From: Candidatus Nomurabacteria bacterium GW2011_GWC2_42_20
GTDB lineage: Bacteria; Patescibacteriota; Minisyncoccia; Phycocordibacterales; UBA1550
Direction: 5' to 3'
DNA length: 32,778 nucleotides
Assembly (NCBI GenBank): GCA_000998425.1
Contig: LCDG01000010.1
Span: 1-32,778, forward strand
The notes beneath the pieces are model-generated. The model ran no database searches, was not told where the DNA came from, and was given only the letters and a program-made list of their open reading frames with translations. Both the position numbers and the translations under genes were made by a program. Below are positions 1 to 8,218 of this stretch, piece after piece. Each line of letters begins with the position of its first letter. Positions within the stretch are counted from its first letter, which is position 1.

Positions 1-26
1 CGCATCATAGCACGCAAAAATCAAAC

Positions 27-58
27 AAAAAACCCTCGGCCGAAACTGAGGGTTTTTA
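27..58 (-). terminator. Terminator after tmk
   Basis: A GC-rich stem (CCCTC with GAGGG, extended by A/T pairs) lies just past the tmk stop. Read on the minus strand it is followed by a T run, as expected for a Rho-independent terminator. Confidence 0.8.
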
Positions 59-70
59 ATAAAAAGCTTT

Positions 71-769
71 TTATTTTTTTAATACGATTTCACGAATCTT
101 CATATGAATTTCTTCAGGACTTAACTCGTAAGCGGAGAGTGCTGAATTCTGACCAGGAACCACACACTGGATGATCTTCCATCCAAAAAAGTCTGCATAG
201 AGTCTCCCCGCCTTAGTGCCATTCCTGACGTATTCCATATCAGACTCAACCGCATCGGGACTCTCTCCTTTTTCTTGCGCACGTTTAAGCGCTCGTGCAT
301 AAGAAACTTCGGGAGGAAGATCAAGGTAGATGGTTACATCTGGTTTCGGTATCCCCAGTTGGTTATACTCGAGATCGTAAAGCCAGTTCGCGAAATTGAG
401 TATCTCTACGTCAGATTTCAGTTTCCCCCCCTGATGTAAAAGATTTGATTCGACGTACCGGTCAAAAATTACAACATCATTGCGTTTAATCAAACCCTGA
501 AGATATTCCAGTGATTCAAACCTGTCTTGCGCATAAATGCGTGATGCCAGCTTAGGATTCGAGTTCACAAAATCATATTCGGAAGCACGCGATGATTTCA
601 AGAACTCAAACAACATTCTTCCGGCAGGAGTGCCATCGTAGCGGGGAAAGGAAATGCGCCCGACTTTAAAGTTATTCTGCCTAAGAAAACCGGCGAGAAG
701 TTCGGTTTGTGTCGCCTTACCCGAACCATCAGAACCTTCAATTGCAATCAGCTTTATTTTTTTCGACAT
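71..769 (-). CDS. tmk: Thymidylate kinase (dTMP kinase)
   Basis: The enzyme phosphorylates dTMP to dTDP with ATP in the cytoplasm. At 232 aa it is in the usual size range (about 200-230 aa). The N terminus carries the P-loop EGSDGSGKATQ (about residues 11-21), and a DRY motif typical of the family lies near residue 103. The P-loop lysine is followed by Ala-Thr-Gln rather than the common Thr-Thr, a conservative variant. The gene sits beside dut, a dCMP deaminase and thyA, so the four together supply dTTP. It has its own terminator downstream. The assignment is firm from sequence motifs. Confidence 0.93.
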   Translation of the reverse strand: MSKKIKLIAIEGSDGSGKATQTELLAGFLRQNNFKVGRISFPRYDGTPAGRMLFEFLKSSRASEYDFVNSNPKLASRIYAQDRFESLEYLQGLIKRNDVVIFDRYVESNLLHQGGKLKSDVEILNFANWLYDLEYNQLGIPKPDVTIYLDLPPEVSYARALKRAQEKGESPDAVESDMEYVRNGTKAGRLYADFFGWKIIQCVVPGQNSALSAYELSPEEIHMKIREIVLKK

Positions 770-837
770 TTGAAACCTCCACTAAAAATTTAAGATCAAA
801 AAACCTCTATCTTTCTACCACAAAGTAGGAGAAATAT

Positions 838-1260
838 CTACTTCCCAGTGCTCCCAAACCCACCGTGCCCGCGCGATGTGTCAGATAGCTCTGTAACTTC
901 TTTTATGTCCGCTCGCTCCACTTTCTGAATAAGCATTTGCGCAACTTTGTGCCCAGCTGTGATTGTGTAATCATCATCGCTTAGATTTACGACTCCTGCT
1001 TTTATTTCTCCACGATACCCAGCATCTATTACGCCACCAAGGTTTTTTAAACCATGAACCATTGATAGTCCGCTCTTGTCCCAAATGAGCCCAACGTATC
1101 CATCTGGGATCTCTATGGCAATACCAGTCCCAACAAGAACCCGTGCGCCGACTGGGATACTAACACTTTCAATAGCGTACAGATCAAATCCAGCGTCACC
1201 GTGATGCGCGTAGGTTGGCAATTTCGCATCCTTGTGTATTTTTTTTACCCTAATCTCCAT
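838..1260 (-). CDS. dut: dUTP diphosphatase (dUTPase)
   Basis: This enzyme hydrolyses dUTP to dUMP and pyrophosphate, preventing uracil incorporation and feeding thymidylate synthase. All five trimeric dUTPase motifs are visible in order: GDAGFDL near residue 22, DKSGLS near 61, GVIDAGYRGEI near 76, GHKVAQML near 103 and the C-terminal RGHGGFGSTGK. The 140-aa length is normal. In motif 2 the usual Arg-Ser-Gly is Lys-Ser-Gly, a conservative change. It lies between tmk and the dCMP deaminase on the same strand. Confidence 0.94.
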   Translation of the reverse strand: MEIRVKKIHKDAKLPTYAHHGDAGFDLYAIESVSIPVGARVLVGTGIAIEIPDGYVGLIWDKSGLSMVHGLKNLGGVIDAGYRGEIKAGVVNLSDDDYTITAGHKVAQMLIQKVERADIKEVTELSDTSRGHGGFGSTGK

Positions 1261-1285
1261 TAGTTGAAATTATAGCATTAAAAAC

Positions 1286-1318
1286 AAAACCCCGCAGTTT
1301 TGTGACTGCGGGGTAAAA
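1286..1318 (-). terminator. Terminator after dCMP deaminase
   Basis: CCCCGCAGT pairs with ACTGCGGGG around a 6-nt loop. On the minus strand the hairpin follows the deaminase stop and is followed by a T-rich stretch. Confidence 0.85.
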
Positions 1319-1325
1319 AACAACT

Positions 1326-1925
1326 TTATTCCTGCTTATTTGTAGCACCAATTGGGTCATACCCGTTCAAGGCAATCCACTTCTCTAAAAACGGAGAGGT
1401 ATATTTGATTACCTCAACACCTCGTTCGCGAAAATAGTCTGTCACAAACTCCTCTCTCCCATACTCCCAGATGTAGTAAACTTTTTTGATTCCCTTGTTT
1501 ACCATCTGTTTTGCACAACTAAAACATGGGTGAAGTGTGACAATCATGCTCACGTCTTGAAGCCCCAGAGTACTCACAGTCAGATTGCCGATGGCGTTCA
1601 ACTCGGCGTGCGACCCGCGACACAAACCTTTGCCTTCATGGATCTTGCCATCGACTACACGCGCGCATCCTACTTCTCGCGGATCGACATCCCCGCTCGT
1701 TGCGCCATTGTAACCCGATGAAAGAAAATGTGCGCACCCATAAAAGATGACAGCGCCAACCTCGTAAAAAAGGCATGTTGGTCTCTGTGAAATAACGATT
1801 GCTTGTTGAGCAAAGATATCCAAGTGGCTTGGCCTGGTATAATTACTACGAAGCTTTTTCTTGAACATTTTCCCGAGCACCTCTGTATCAGTACCAGGAA
1901 CCCACTTCAAAACTTCTTTAGACAT
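1326..1925 (-). CDS. dCMP deaminase family protein
   Basis: A zinc-dependent cytidine/deoxycytidylate deaminase that would convert dCMP to dUMP, the substrate of the adjacent thyA product. The zinc motifs are His106-Ala-Glu108 (in GSHAELNA) and PCFSC (Cys134 and Cys137). At 199 aa it is slightly longer than many dCMP deaminases, with an N-terminal extension of about 30 residues. The ATG is preceded by a strong site (AAGGAGGA) at good spacing. It is divergent from thyA; the two -35 boxes are 4 bp apart. The substrate (dCMP rather than another cytosine nucleotide) is inferred from context and family resemblance. Confidence 0.85.
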   Translation of the reverse strand: MSKEVLKWVPGTDTEVLGKMFKKKLRSNYTRPSHLDIFAQQAIVISQRPTCLFYEVGAVIFYGCAHFLSSGYNGATSGDVDPREVGCARVVDGKIHEGKGLCRGSHAELNAIGNLTVSTLGLQDVSMIVTLHPCFSCAKQMVNKGIKKVYYIWEYGREEFVTDYFRERGVEVIKYTSPFLEKWIALNGYDPIGATNKQE

Positions 1926-1967
1926 AACATTCCTCCTTGTAAAAGTACAAAAGAATCAACTAAAACA

Positions 1968-1996
1968 AGTATATCACAATTTTTACAAAAAGTCCA
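1968..1996 (-). promoter_or_regulatory. Promoter of the dCMP deaminase gene
   Basis: On the minus strand TGGACT (-35, 1991-1996) and TATACT (-10, 1968-1973) are separated by 17 bp. The predicted leader is about 35 nt and contains the AAGGAGG ribosome site. Confidence 0.6.
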
Positions 1997-2000
1997 GAGA

Positions 2001-2029
2001 TTGACAAAGTGCAACAAAATAAGTAGAGT
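2001..2029 (+). promoter_or_regulatory. Promoter of thyA
   Basis: TTGACA (2001-2006) and TAGAGT (2024-2029) are 17 bp apart. The -35 box is 4 bp from the -35 of the divergent dCMP deaminase promoter, so the two polymerase sites are back to back. Confidence 0.6.
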
Positions 2030-2076
2030 GACAACAGTAACAAGTAGTACATTCTCAACAATACAAGGAGTATGCA

Positions 2077-2994
2077 ATGAAACAATATCTAGACCTACTT
2101 CGCCATATTCAAACAAACGGTGTAATAAAGGGCGATCGTACTGGCACTGGAACAAAATCAGTTTTTGGGTACCAAATGCGGTTCGATCTATCTGAAGGCT
2201 TCCCTATTATCACTACAAAAAAGATCCCAATGAGACTCGTTATCACGGAGCTCTTGTGGTTTCTGGCCGGCAACACGAATATCAAGTATCTCGTAGGGCA
2301 CGACAACCATATTTGGGACGAGTGGCCGTACAAAGCCTACCTGAAAAAACTCGGGAAACCTGTACCAAAAACCGATTCTGACGAATGGAAAAAAGGCTTA
2401 GCTCAGTTTATTCTTGGGATAAAGCACAATGACGAGTTTGCAAAAGAACACGGCGAGCTCGGTCCTGTGTACGGAAAGCAGTGGCGCTCGTGGACTGCGC
2501 CAAATGGGCAAACAATTGATCAGATTGCGCAAGTTGTCGAACAGGTAAAAAAGTCTCCGGATTCACGTCGTCTCATTGTGTCAGCATGGAACGTTGCCGA
2601 CATCGATGAAATGGCAAAATCGGGCCTTCCACCATGCCATTGCTTGTTTCAATTCTATGTGGCAAACGGGAAGCTATCGTGTCAACTCTACCAGAGAAGC
2701 TGTGACACGTTTCTGGGGGTTCCATTCAATATAGCATCCTACGCACTCCTCACCATGATGATTGCACAGATATGCGGGCTGGAGCCTGGCGAATTTATCT
2801 GGGTTGGCGGAGATGTTCATCTCTACCTTAACCACATGGAACAAGTCGAATTGCAACTTTCTCGTACACCTCGCTTACTTCCAAAGATGCTGATCAACCG
2901 TAAAGTGACTGACATCTTTGGTTTTAAAACAGGCGATTTTATGCTCGACTGGTATGACCCGTATCCGGCAATCAAAGCACCGATTGCAGTGTAA
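2077..2994 (+). CDS. thyA: Thymidylate synthase
   Basis: This enzyme methylates dUMP to dTMP using methylene-tetrahydrofolate. The catalytic cysteine is Cys187 in PPCHCLFQF. Other family landmarks are the GDRTGTGT segment near residue 19, the Arg-Arg pair near 164 and the DVHLYLNH segment. At 305 aa it is longer than the E. coli type (264 aa) and nearer the Lactobacillus type, because of an insertion around residues 88-125. The start is supported by AAGGAG upstream. Together with tmk, dut and the deaminase it completes a dCMP-to-dTDP route in one locus. Confidence 0.96.
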   Translation: MKQYLDLLRHIQTNGVIKGDRTGTGTKSVFGYQMRFDLSEGFPIITTKKIPMRLVITELLWFLAGNTNIKYLVGHDNHIWDEWPYKAYLKKLGKPVPKTDSDEWKKGLAQFILGIKHNDEFAKEHGELGPVYGKQWRSWTAPNGQTIDQIAQVVEQVKKSPDSRRLIVSAWNVADIDEMAKSGLPPCHCLFQFYVANGKLSCQLYQRSCDTFLGVPFNIASYALLTMMIAQICGLEPGEFIWVGGDVHLYLNHMEQVELQLSRTPRLLPKMLINRKVTDIFGFKTGDFMLDWYDPYPAIKAPIAV

Positions 2995-3007
2995 AATAGT
3001 ACCAACT

Positions 3008-3042
3008 CAAAAGCCGACAATCTTGCGATTGTCGGCTTTTTT
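3008..3042. terminator. Bidirectional terminator between thyA and rplK
   Basis: AAAAGCCGACAATC pairs with GATTGTCGGCTTTT around a 4-5 nt loop. A flank on one side and T run on the other make it usable by both convergent genes. Confidence 0.9.
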
Positions 3043-3061
3043 CTTTGATTTTTGTGGGGTT

Positions 3062-3484
3062 TTATTTCACTTCAATTCCTGCTGAACGCGCTGTGCCAGC
3101 AATTATTTTCATTGCAGCCTCCACGTCATTTGCAGAAAGATCAGGCATCTTCTTTTCTGCGATTTCGCGAAGCTGTGCTTTGGTGATTGATGCCACTTTG
3201 CTTGCGCCAGGCTTCTTTGAGCCACTCTTTACATCAGCCGCCTTGAGAATGAGCCCAGAAGCAGGTGGGGTCTTCATTACGAATGTAAAGGTGCGATCCT
3301 CGTACACAGTAATGACAACTGGAACCATATCTCCCATCTTATCCTTGGTAGCATCATTGAATTTTGTGACAAATTCACCAATGTTCACACCTGCCTGCCC
3401 GAGGGCGGGCCCCAAAGGAGGCGCTGGTGTTGCTTTACCGGCTGGAATGACTACCTTTACTTTTTTTGTTATTTTTTTTGCCAT
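3062..3484 (-). CDS. rplK: 50S ribosomal protein L11
   Basis: L11 forms the GTPase-associated centre with 23S rRNA and the L10/L12 stalk. The 140-aa sequence matches the family throughout, for example the proline-rich [20 protein letters not shown] segment and the C-terminal [15 protein letters not shown]. It follows secE and nusG as in most bacteria, but a strong terminator follows directly and no rplA (L1) is present. A plausible internal promoter lies just upstream. No Shine-Dalgarno site is seen before the ATG. Confidence 0.97.
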   Translation of the reverse strand: MAKKITKKVKVVIPAGKATPAPPLGPALGQAGVNIGEFVTKFNDATKDKMGDMVPVVITVYEDRTFTFVMKTPPASGLILKAADVKSGSKKPGASKVASITKAQLREIAEKKMPDLSANDVEAAMKIIAGTARSAGIEVK

Positions 3485-3507
3485 AGTGTTGATGTTGGAA
3501 TTTGCTG

Positions 3508-3536
3508 AGTCTACCCTAAGTCGGGAGATTTTTCAA
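3508..3536 (-). promoter_or_regulatory. Internal promoter for rplK
   Basis: On the minus strand TTGAAA (3531-3536) and TAGACT (3508-3513) are separated by 17 bp in the nusG-rplK gap, giving a leader of roughly 17-24 nt. This would let rplK be made apart from secE-nusG. Confidence 0.5.
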
Positions 3537-3557
3537 GCCCAGTGTTAGTTTTGGATA

Positions 3558-4103
3558 TTATATCTTATGAATTTGCAAAAAATCGAGCTCTACCGGTGTT
3601 TCGCGTCCGAACATTGAAACGAGTACTTTTGCGCGACCTCGTTCATTGTCTACCTCAGCAACCTTGCCTTCAAGATCCTTAAAGGGGCCGTCTACAATAG
3701 TTACTTGGTCTCCAACCACGAGGTCAATATTGTGTTTTGGCGTGTTTTCTGCCATGCGAGCAAAAAGAGCTTCTGCTTCTGCTTTTGCAAGAGGGACTGG
3801 AGTTACACCAGCACCAACAAAACCTGTTACACGAGGTGTGTTGCGAACAACATACCATGAATCATCGGTTACAATCATATCAACGAGAATGTATCCAGGA
3901 TAAATCTTTTCCTCGACTTCGACACGTTTTGTGCCCTTTACCTTTATTTTTTTCTCCATAGGAACAATGACATTAAATATCTTGTCCTCCATTCCCAATG
4001 ATTCAATGCGCTGCTTCAGGTTTCGAAGTACTGCATTTTCGTACCCAACGTATGTGTGAATCGCGTACCAATTGCGCTCTCCTGTTGTTTCTTGTTTTGC
4101 CAT
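3558..4103 (-). CDS. nusG: Transcription termination/antitermination factor NusG
   Basis: NusG binds RNA polymerase and couples it to Rho or the ribosome. The 181-aa protein has the N-terminal NGN domain (NWYAIHTYVGYENAVLRNL at about 11-29; PGYILVDM near 70) and a C-terminal KOW domain (VGDQVTIVDGPFKDLEGKV at about 130-148). Length and architecture are standard. It lies 18 bp downstream of secE. Confidence 0.97.
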   Translation of the reverse strand: MAKQETTGERNWYAIHTYVGYENAVLRNLKQRIESLGMEDKIFNVIVPMEKKIKVKGTKRVEVEEKIYPGYILVDMIVTDDSWYVVRNTPRVTGFVGAGVTPVPLAKAEAEALFARMAENTPKHNIDLVVGDQVTIVDGPFKDLEGKVAEVDNERGRAKVLVSMFGRETPVELDFLQIHKI

Positions 4104-4121
4104 ATGAGTAGTAAATAAAAA

Positions 4122-4304
4122 TTAGCCAACAATGAACTTTTTAATTAATGTTGTGAAAAATGCATCAAACGCGCCTAGGTAGAGCGATGTTAAAATTGAA
4201 AGCACAATAACTAGCACAGTAAAAGCGACCGCCTGACGACGTGTTGGCCATGTGACGTGAGCGAGTTCGCCCTTTGACTCCTTTATGTATTCAATAAATT
4301 GCAT
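4122..4304 (-). CDS. secE: Preprotein translocase subunit SecE
   Basis: SecE is the small membrane subunit that clamps SecY. This 60-aa minimal form has an amphipathic N-terminal helix (FIEYIKESKGELAHVTWPTR, about 3-22) and one membrane helix (about 28-48), the usual short bacterial plan. It is first in the secE-nusG-rplK unit. There is no evident Shine-Dalgarno site, and the leader is long and strongly structured. Confidence 0.93.
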   Translation of the reverse strand: MQFIEYIKESKGELAHVTWPTRRQAVAFTVLVIVLSILTSLYLGAFDAFFTTLIKKFIVG

Positions 4305-4345
4305 AATGTTGATTTTCTTTGAGTGAAACGAAGTTGAAAATCACA

Positions 4346-4441
4346 CCCGCCTAAGTTTTTCTACGAAAAATTTAGGCGGGGAAATGACCTAATGTCGCTA
4401 CGCTCGTTATCTCATTTAAAAAACCGCCCCGCAGGGCTTTT
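4346..4441 (-). promoter_or_regulatory. Structured 5' leader of secE-nusG-rplK
   Basis: Three stacked structures are seen on the minus strand between the promoter and secE. First is a GCCC/GGGC hairpin followed by TTTTTT (4418-4441), resembling an attenuator. Second is a hairpin 4382-4417 (AAATGA with TCATTT) with the tip GAGC-GTA-GCGA. Third is a 16-bp hairpin with one mismatch at 4346-4380 (CCCGCC...GGCGGG). The GGCGG of the first can instead pair with CCGCC of the third, so alternative folds are possible. Function is inferred only. Confidence 0.5.
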
Positions 4442-4445
4442 ATTC

Positions 4446-4474
4446 ACTATACTCTTTGCGGGAAGAAAAGTCAA
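4446..4474 (-). promoter_or_regulatory. Promoter of the secE operon
   Basis: On the minus strand TTGACT (4469-4474) and TATAGT (4446-4451) are separated by 17 bp. Transcription would begin near 4439, giving a leader of about 135 nt before secE. Confidence 0.65.
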
Positions 4475-4493
4475 CGTCCCACAACCTCTCCAA

Positions 4494-4524
4494 CAAAAAA
4501 AACGCCCCACAAAGTTGTGGGGCG
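4494..4524 (-). terminator. Terminator after the 161-aa unknown gene
   Basis: CGCCCCACAA pairs with TTGTGGGGCG around a 2-nt core, followed on the minus strand by a run of eight T. Confidence 0.9.
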
Positions 4525-4557
4525 GCAAAGCAGAATTTATCCTGCTTTATGTTTCGA

Positions 4558-5043
4558 TTAGGTGGCAACTTCCTTCTCTACCTTTTGTGCATGGGTGCCT
4601 TTAAGGCACATTTTTGTAAACAGCTGATTGAAGAAACCCCAGATGTGTTCCTGGCGCTTGTAGTCCGGAGTTCCTTCCTTAAAGGGCGACCGAAAATTCA
4701 GACAATGCAGGTCCGCAACGGATACATAAACGCGTGATCCTGCGAGTCCATAAAGTTCAGTGCCGACTGGCGCTGAAACCACACGAATCGCACGGAATTC
4801 ATGACCAGAAGAATGCTCTTGTTTCGACACACAGAAAATAATCCCTGCTGTTTCCACAAGACCGCAATAGCCATGCCATATGTTCTCAGCCTTGGTACTG
4901 ACAAACTCCACAGACGTCTTTTTGGGGCGTGGGGTGAAGTCTGGCTTAGGACCATGGACCTTATTGGGTCTTACAACCCTCGACATTGGCACTACGGTCT
5001 TTGCTTTTGCTTTCTTACTTTTTTTACCGTCGGGCTTTGACAT
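4558..5043 (-). CDS. Unknown protein, 161 aa, basic N terminus
   Basis: I do not recognise a family. The first 45 residues are lysine/arginine/proline rich and look disordered, possibly nucleic-acid binding. The rest looks globular and contains four cysteines (HGYCG, IIFCV, LHCLN, KMCL) and several histidines, without a clear zinc-finger spacing. It is a monocistronic unit: a consensus promoter (TTGACA, 16 bp, TATAAT), a GAAAGGAG ribosome site just before the ATG, and its own strong terminator. These signals suggest a well-expressed gene. There are no membrane segments. Confidence 0.75.
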   Translation of the reverse strand: MSKPDGKKSKKAKAKTVVPMSRVVRPNKVHGPKPDFTPRPKKTSVEFVSTKAENIWHGYCGLVETAGIIFCVSKQEHSSGHEFRAIRVVSAPVGTELYGLAGSRVYVSVADLHCLNFRSPFKEGTPDYKRQEHIWGFFNQLFTKMCLKGTHAQKVEKEVAT

Positions 5044-5111
5044 TATTTTCTCCTTTCAAGAGAAAAAGTTGTAGATACCTGCTGGTTTTCAAATCCTTAC
5101 TACTAGCTTAA

Positions 5112-5139
5112 ATTATACACAACTTTCGTATTTTGTCAA
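5112..5139 (-). promoter_or_regulatory. Consensus promoter of the 161-aa unknown gene
   Basis: TTGACA (5134-5139) and TATAAT (5112-5117) on the minus strand are 16 bp apart. This is one of the two best promoter matches in the window. Confidence 0.75.
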
Positions 5140-5178
5140 TAGGTAACATGCCTGAGTTTTAAGGGGTTTTTATAAAAT

Positions 5179-5210
5179 AGAGGACACCTCTCGCATGAGA
5201 GGTGTCCTCT
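5179..5210. terminator. Terminator after the SIMPL gene
   Basis: AGAGGACACCTCTC and its complement form a near-perfect 14-bp stem with a 4-nt loop, ending the five-gene signalling operon on the minus strand. Confidence 0.85.
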
Positions 5211-5233
5211 ATTTGCCTTCCTTCCTAGTACCC

Positions 5234-6046
5234 CTACCGAATCTCGTATGTTACGGTAACATTAGAGACTATTTTCTCCTCTCCTTGAGGGATCTCTGGC
5301 ATAGAACTATCTGCGCCAAAATCAGCCTTCTCGCTCATCATTGTAGTGCGAGCATATATTGGGTAGTTGCCGCCTTCAGAAAATGACACTACGCGCACAA
5401 GCGTGACACCAAGATCGCGCGCAAGAACCTCTGCTTTTGAACGCGCCATTTCAATAGCAAGCTTCCTCGCTTCTGCCTTCAGCGCATCCTCATCATCAAT
5501 CGCAAAATTTGGGCCATACATTTCAGTAACACCAGCAGACGCAAGTTCCTCTACAAGCGTGTTCACTTTTTCTAGGTCGCGCATTTTAACATCTACAGTT
5601 TGAGAAACCTCGTACCCAACGATTACCTGTCTTCCTGGTCGAGGAGGCGGGCAGTTCAGCTCCATGCACGATGCTGTGCCTTCTTGCCACTCATACTTTG
5701 GATATGAGCTGTAATTCTGGGTTTTAATATCTTTGTCTGAAACACCAAGCTTACGCACAGCAGAAAGGGCTGCTCTTGTTTTTGCTGTTACTTTGTCTTG
5801 CGCATCGGAAACCTTTGCAGCACTCTCACGAACAGCAAAGGACACGTTTGCAATATCCGGTGGGGCAACTACTTCTCCTTCTCCTGAAACTGATATCGTA
5901 TTCGTTGCCGAAACACCACCACCGATAAAACGGTATCCTTTAACCTCAGTAATTATCATAGACCCCACAAGCACAGCACATAACATCGCGAGCACAGTGA
6001 CCGCCTTGAATAGTTTTGTCTTACTGTTTTCTTTGCTGTCGTCCAT
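5234..6046 (-). CDS. SIMPL domain (DUF541) exported/membrane-anchored protein
   Basis: The 270-aa protein has a short cytoplasmic tail, one membrane segment or uncleaved signal (about 14-36) and an extracytoplasmic SIMPL domain. Family features are ISVSGEGEVVAPPDIANVSF near residue 50, a central YEVSQTVDVKMRDL segment and AIEMARSKAEVLARDLGV near 200. A small insertion (about 120-140) with two cysteines may form a disulfide. It starts 14 bp after the response regulator stop, so it is probably in the same operon and could be an envelope output. The biochemical role of SIMPL proteins is poorly known. Confidence 0.85.
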   Translation of the reverse strand: MDDSKENSKTKLFKAVTVLAMLCAVLVGSMIITEVKGYRFIGGGVSATNTISVSGEGEVVAPPDIANVSFAVRESAAKVSDAQDKVTAKTRAALSAVRKLGVSDKDIKTQNYSSYPKYEWQEGTASCMELNCPPPRPGRQVIVGYEVSQTVDVKMRDLEKVNTLVEELASAGVTEMYGPNFAIDDEDALKAEARKLAIEMARSKAEVLARDLGVTLVRVVSFSEGGNYPIYARTTMMSEKADFGADSSMPEIPQGEEKIVSNVTVTYEIR

Positions 6047-6060
6047 AATAATTTATCATT

Positions 6061-6438
6061 TTATTTAAGGATGTCATCCACCTGACGCAAGATAGTATCA
6101 AGAGAATAATCCGACTTAATAATGTACCCCTTTACCCCGAGTTCCATTCCCTCACTCATATTTTCAAGGTCCGATAATTGTGTTTCCATTATAACGGGGA
6201 TGTCCTTCCCCCAATCCTCTGCGCGAAGCTTTTTTAAAAACTCGATGCCAGTGACCTTCGGCATTATTAAATCTGTCATAATAAGATCTGGCTTCTCGCG
6301 AAGTGCCACCTCAAATCCTTCCTCTCCATCAAACGCCGAAAAAACTTCGTACTTACCTTGACCTCCTGCTACCAAACCATCTCGAAGAATCTTCGAAAGA
6401 ATCTTGTCATCGTCAACAATTAATATTTTTTTTGCCAT
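6061..6438 (-). CDS. Stand-alone response regulator (REC domain)
   Basis: A CheY-like receiver of 125 aa with no output domain. The acidic pocket is VDDD at residues 8-11, the phospho-acceptor is Asp56 (in TDLIMP), the switch Thr is residue 86 and the conserved Lys is 108 (GYIIKSD). It lies 18 bp downstream of the histidine kinase and would be its partner. With no DNA-binding domain it must act by protein contact or pass the phosphate on. Confidence 0.93.
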   Translation of the reverse strand: MAKKILIVDDDKILSKILRDGLVAGGQGKYEVFSAFDGEEGFEVALREKPDLIMTDLIMPKVTGIEFLKKLRAEDWGKDIPVIMETQLSDLENMSEGMELGVKGYIIKSDYSLDTILRQVDDILK

Positions 6439-6456
6439 ATTTACCGCTTAATTATA

Positions 6457-8214
6457 CTACAAAGGAAGCGTGAAATAAAAGGTACTTCCCACTCCTTGTT
6501 TTGAACCCACCCCAACGACACCCCCGTGCGCATCAATAATACCTTTCACTATTACAAGTCCGAGCCCTGTGCCCTTGTGTTCTTCGTCCTTGCGAATACT
6601 AGAAGCAAATTGTGTGAATTTATTAAAAAGTTTTTCCATGTTTTCTCTTGTGATCCCCTCTCCCGTATCTGTCACAGCAACAACAACACAACTAGGCACC
6701 TGCGTAGTGTCAGATGTCATATTATCTGAAACCCATAGAGCGTTTATTGCCCTTGCCTCTTCCTCAAACGATTCACCCCTTTTATGCATAAAAATGGATA
6801 CCGTCACAAGACCACCGCTTGGTGTATATTTTAAAGCGTTTGAAAAAAGGTTGTTTAAGACCTGTTTTATTCTTTCATAATCAAATTCAATATTATTTGA
6901 TATATTTTCTGCGACAGCCAACCTTAAACTTACGCCGGCATTACTTGCGCCAGCTTCAAAAAAGTTTATTCTGTCTGTAATGATTTCCTTTATGTCGTTT
7001 TGCTTTTTATCGACAACCAATTTACCAGCCTCCAGCCTTGCAACATCTAAGAGATCATTTACCAAATCAAGCATTGAGGACGAGCTCTCGTAGAGCATTG
7101 AAACATACTCATTTGTTGCCTCTTTGTCTTCCAGAATTTTTGACGAACGCATTACCTCACCGATCTTTTTTATATTTCCAAGTGGTGAACGAAGTTCGTG
7201 CACCATAAGAGAAGTGAACTCATTGCGCATATTCTCAGCCTCTTTTTCGTGGGTAGTATCATGAAAGATGACAACACCCCCCAAAATCTGACCTTTATTG
7301 GGTCCAACATTTGACTTAACTGGAGATATTACGACTTGGTAATACTTGTTTCTAAAGAATACTTCAGGTTCGGTGATAGTTTTGTCTAGCTTTATTGCCT
7401 CTTCTAGTTTGCCCCTAATGTCAATGGCGTCTTTAAATGAATCTACGAAATCAAAAATTGTTGGTACAGAGTCCTCTTTGTACCCAACAATAAGCTTTGC
7501 AGTTGGGTTTGCTGCAATAACACGATACTCGCGATCAGTCATTATTACACCCTCGAGCATGCTTTCGAGCATGGCTGCTATTTTACCTTGTTCATTTTTT
7601 ATAACGTCCTCAAGTTTTGTTACCGCCTGTGATGCTTGATTCACAATCTTATATAGAATCTCCATTTCTGATTCCTTGTATAGACCTGCTTTTGTATGAG
7701 AAACAGTTAGCACACCAGCAAGCTCTCCTCCTATAACAAATGGGATGTTGAAATACGACCGCACAGGCTCTTCTGTGGCATCAAGCATGATCGCACCTTC
7801 TATCGTCTCTTCAACGTTCATATCAGAAATGTCTCTCCCCAAGAGCGCAGACAGGGAATCAAGCATGCGTCTCCGTATATCCCTTATGAAATTGTTCGAA
7901 ACAGATTGCTCTAAATCAACTTTAAAAACCACCTTTGATGGGTCCAAGAGCATGTAAGAAACAGCGCTGTACTCAATAAACTGATTTAGTGATCCAGCAA
8001 TCACATCGAGAATCTTTTGAATGTTTAGCGAGTAGCCGGTACGGTCTGATATTTCTTTCAAAATCGCAAGCTCATAAAGTCTGCGTTTTACTTCTCTATC
8101 CCTTTCTTCAAGCCCGCGCCGTATACGCCGAACGGCCAAATATGAAAAAATGATTACTAACAGGTATAGAGTAATAAGGACTGCGACAAGAGGAATAATT
8201 TCGCCTGAAACCAT
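6457..8214 (-). CDS. Membrane-bound sensor histidine kinase (GAF-PAS-HisKA-HATPase)
   Basis: The 585-aa protein has one N-terminal membrane helix (about 7-28), a basic/coiled linker, a GAF-like domain (about 50-205), a PAS domain (about 210-320), HisKA with the phospho-acceptor His339 (LMVHELRSPLGN) and a HATPase domain with N box (NNLFSNALKYTP), G1 (DTGEG) and G2 (GTGLGL). No large extracellular loop is present, so the signal is probably cytoplasmic or comes from the co-encoded membrane protein. It abuts the 89-aa gene (4 bp) upstream and the response regulator downstream. Confidence 0.95.
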   Translation of the reverse strand: MVSGEIIPLVAVLITLYLLVIIFSYLAVRRIRRGLEERDREVKRRLYELAILKEISDRTGYSLNIQKILDVIAGSLNQFIEYSAVSYMLLDPSKVVFKVDLEQSVSNNFIRDIRRRMLDSLSALLGRDISDMNVEETIEGAIMLDATEEPVRSYFNIPFVIGGELAGVLTVSHTKAGLYKESEMEILYKIVNQASQAVTKLEDVIKNEQGKIAAMLESMLEGVIMTDREYRVIAANPTAKLIVGYKEDSVPTIFDFVDSFKDAIDIRGKLEEAIKLDKTITEPEVFFRNKYYQVVISPVKSNVGPNKGQILGGVVIFHDTTHEKEAENMRNEFTSLMVHELRSPLGNIKKIGEVMRSSKILEDKEATNEYVSMLYESSSSMLDLVNDLLDVARLEAGKLVVDKKQNDIKEIITDRINFFEAGASNAGVSLRLAVAENISNNIEFDYERIKQVLNNLFSNALKYTPSGGLVTVSIFMHKRGESFEEEARAINALWVSDNMTSDTTQVPSCVVVAVTDTGEGITRENMEKLFNKFTQFASSIRKDEEHKGTGLGLVIVKGIIDAHGGVVGVGSKQGVGSTFYFTLPL

Positions 8215-8218
8215 AATT

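Noticed and set aside
1907-2195. ORFs spanning the dCMP deaminase-thyA gap
   Set aside because: They overlap two divergent promoters and the starts of both well-supported genes.
2001-3042. thyA as a transferred or phage-derived gene
   Set aside because: Composition and promoter style look like the neighbours, and it sits in a logical pathway cluster.
4418-4557. A tRNA-Trp gene ahead of secE
   Set aside because: This is a common bacterial arrangement, but no cloverleaf or T-arm (TTCRANY) was found in this gap.
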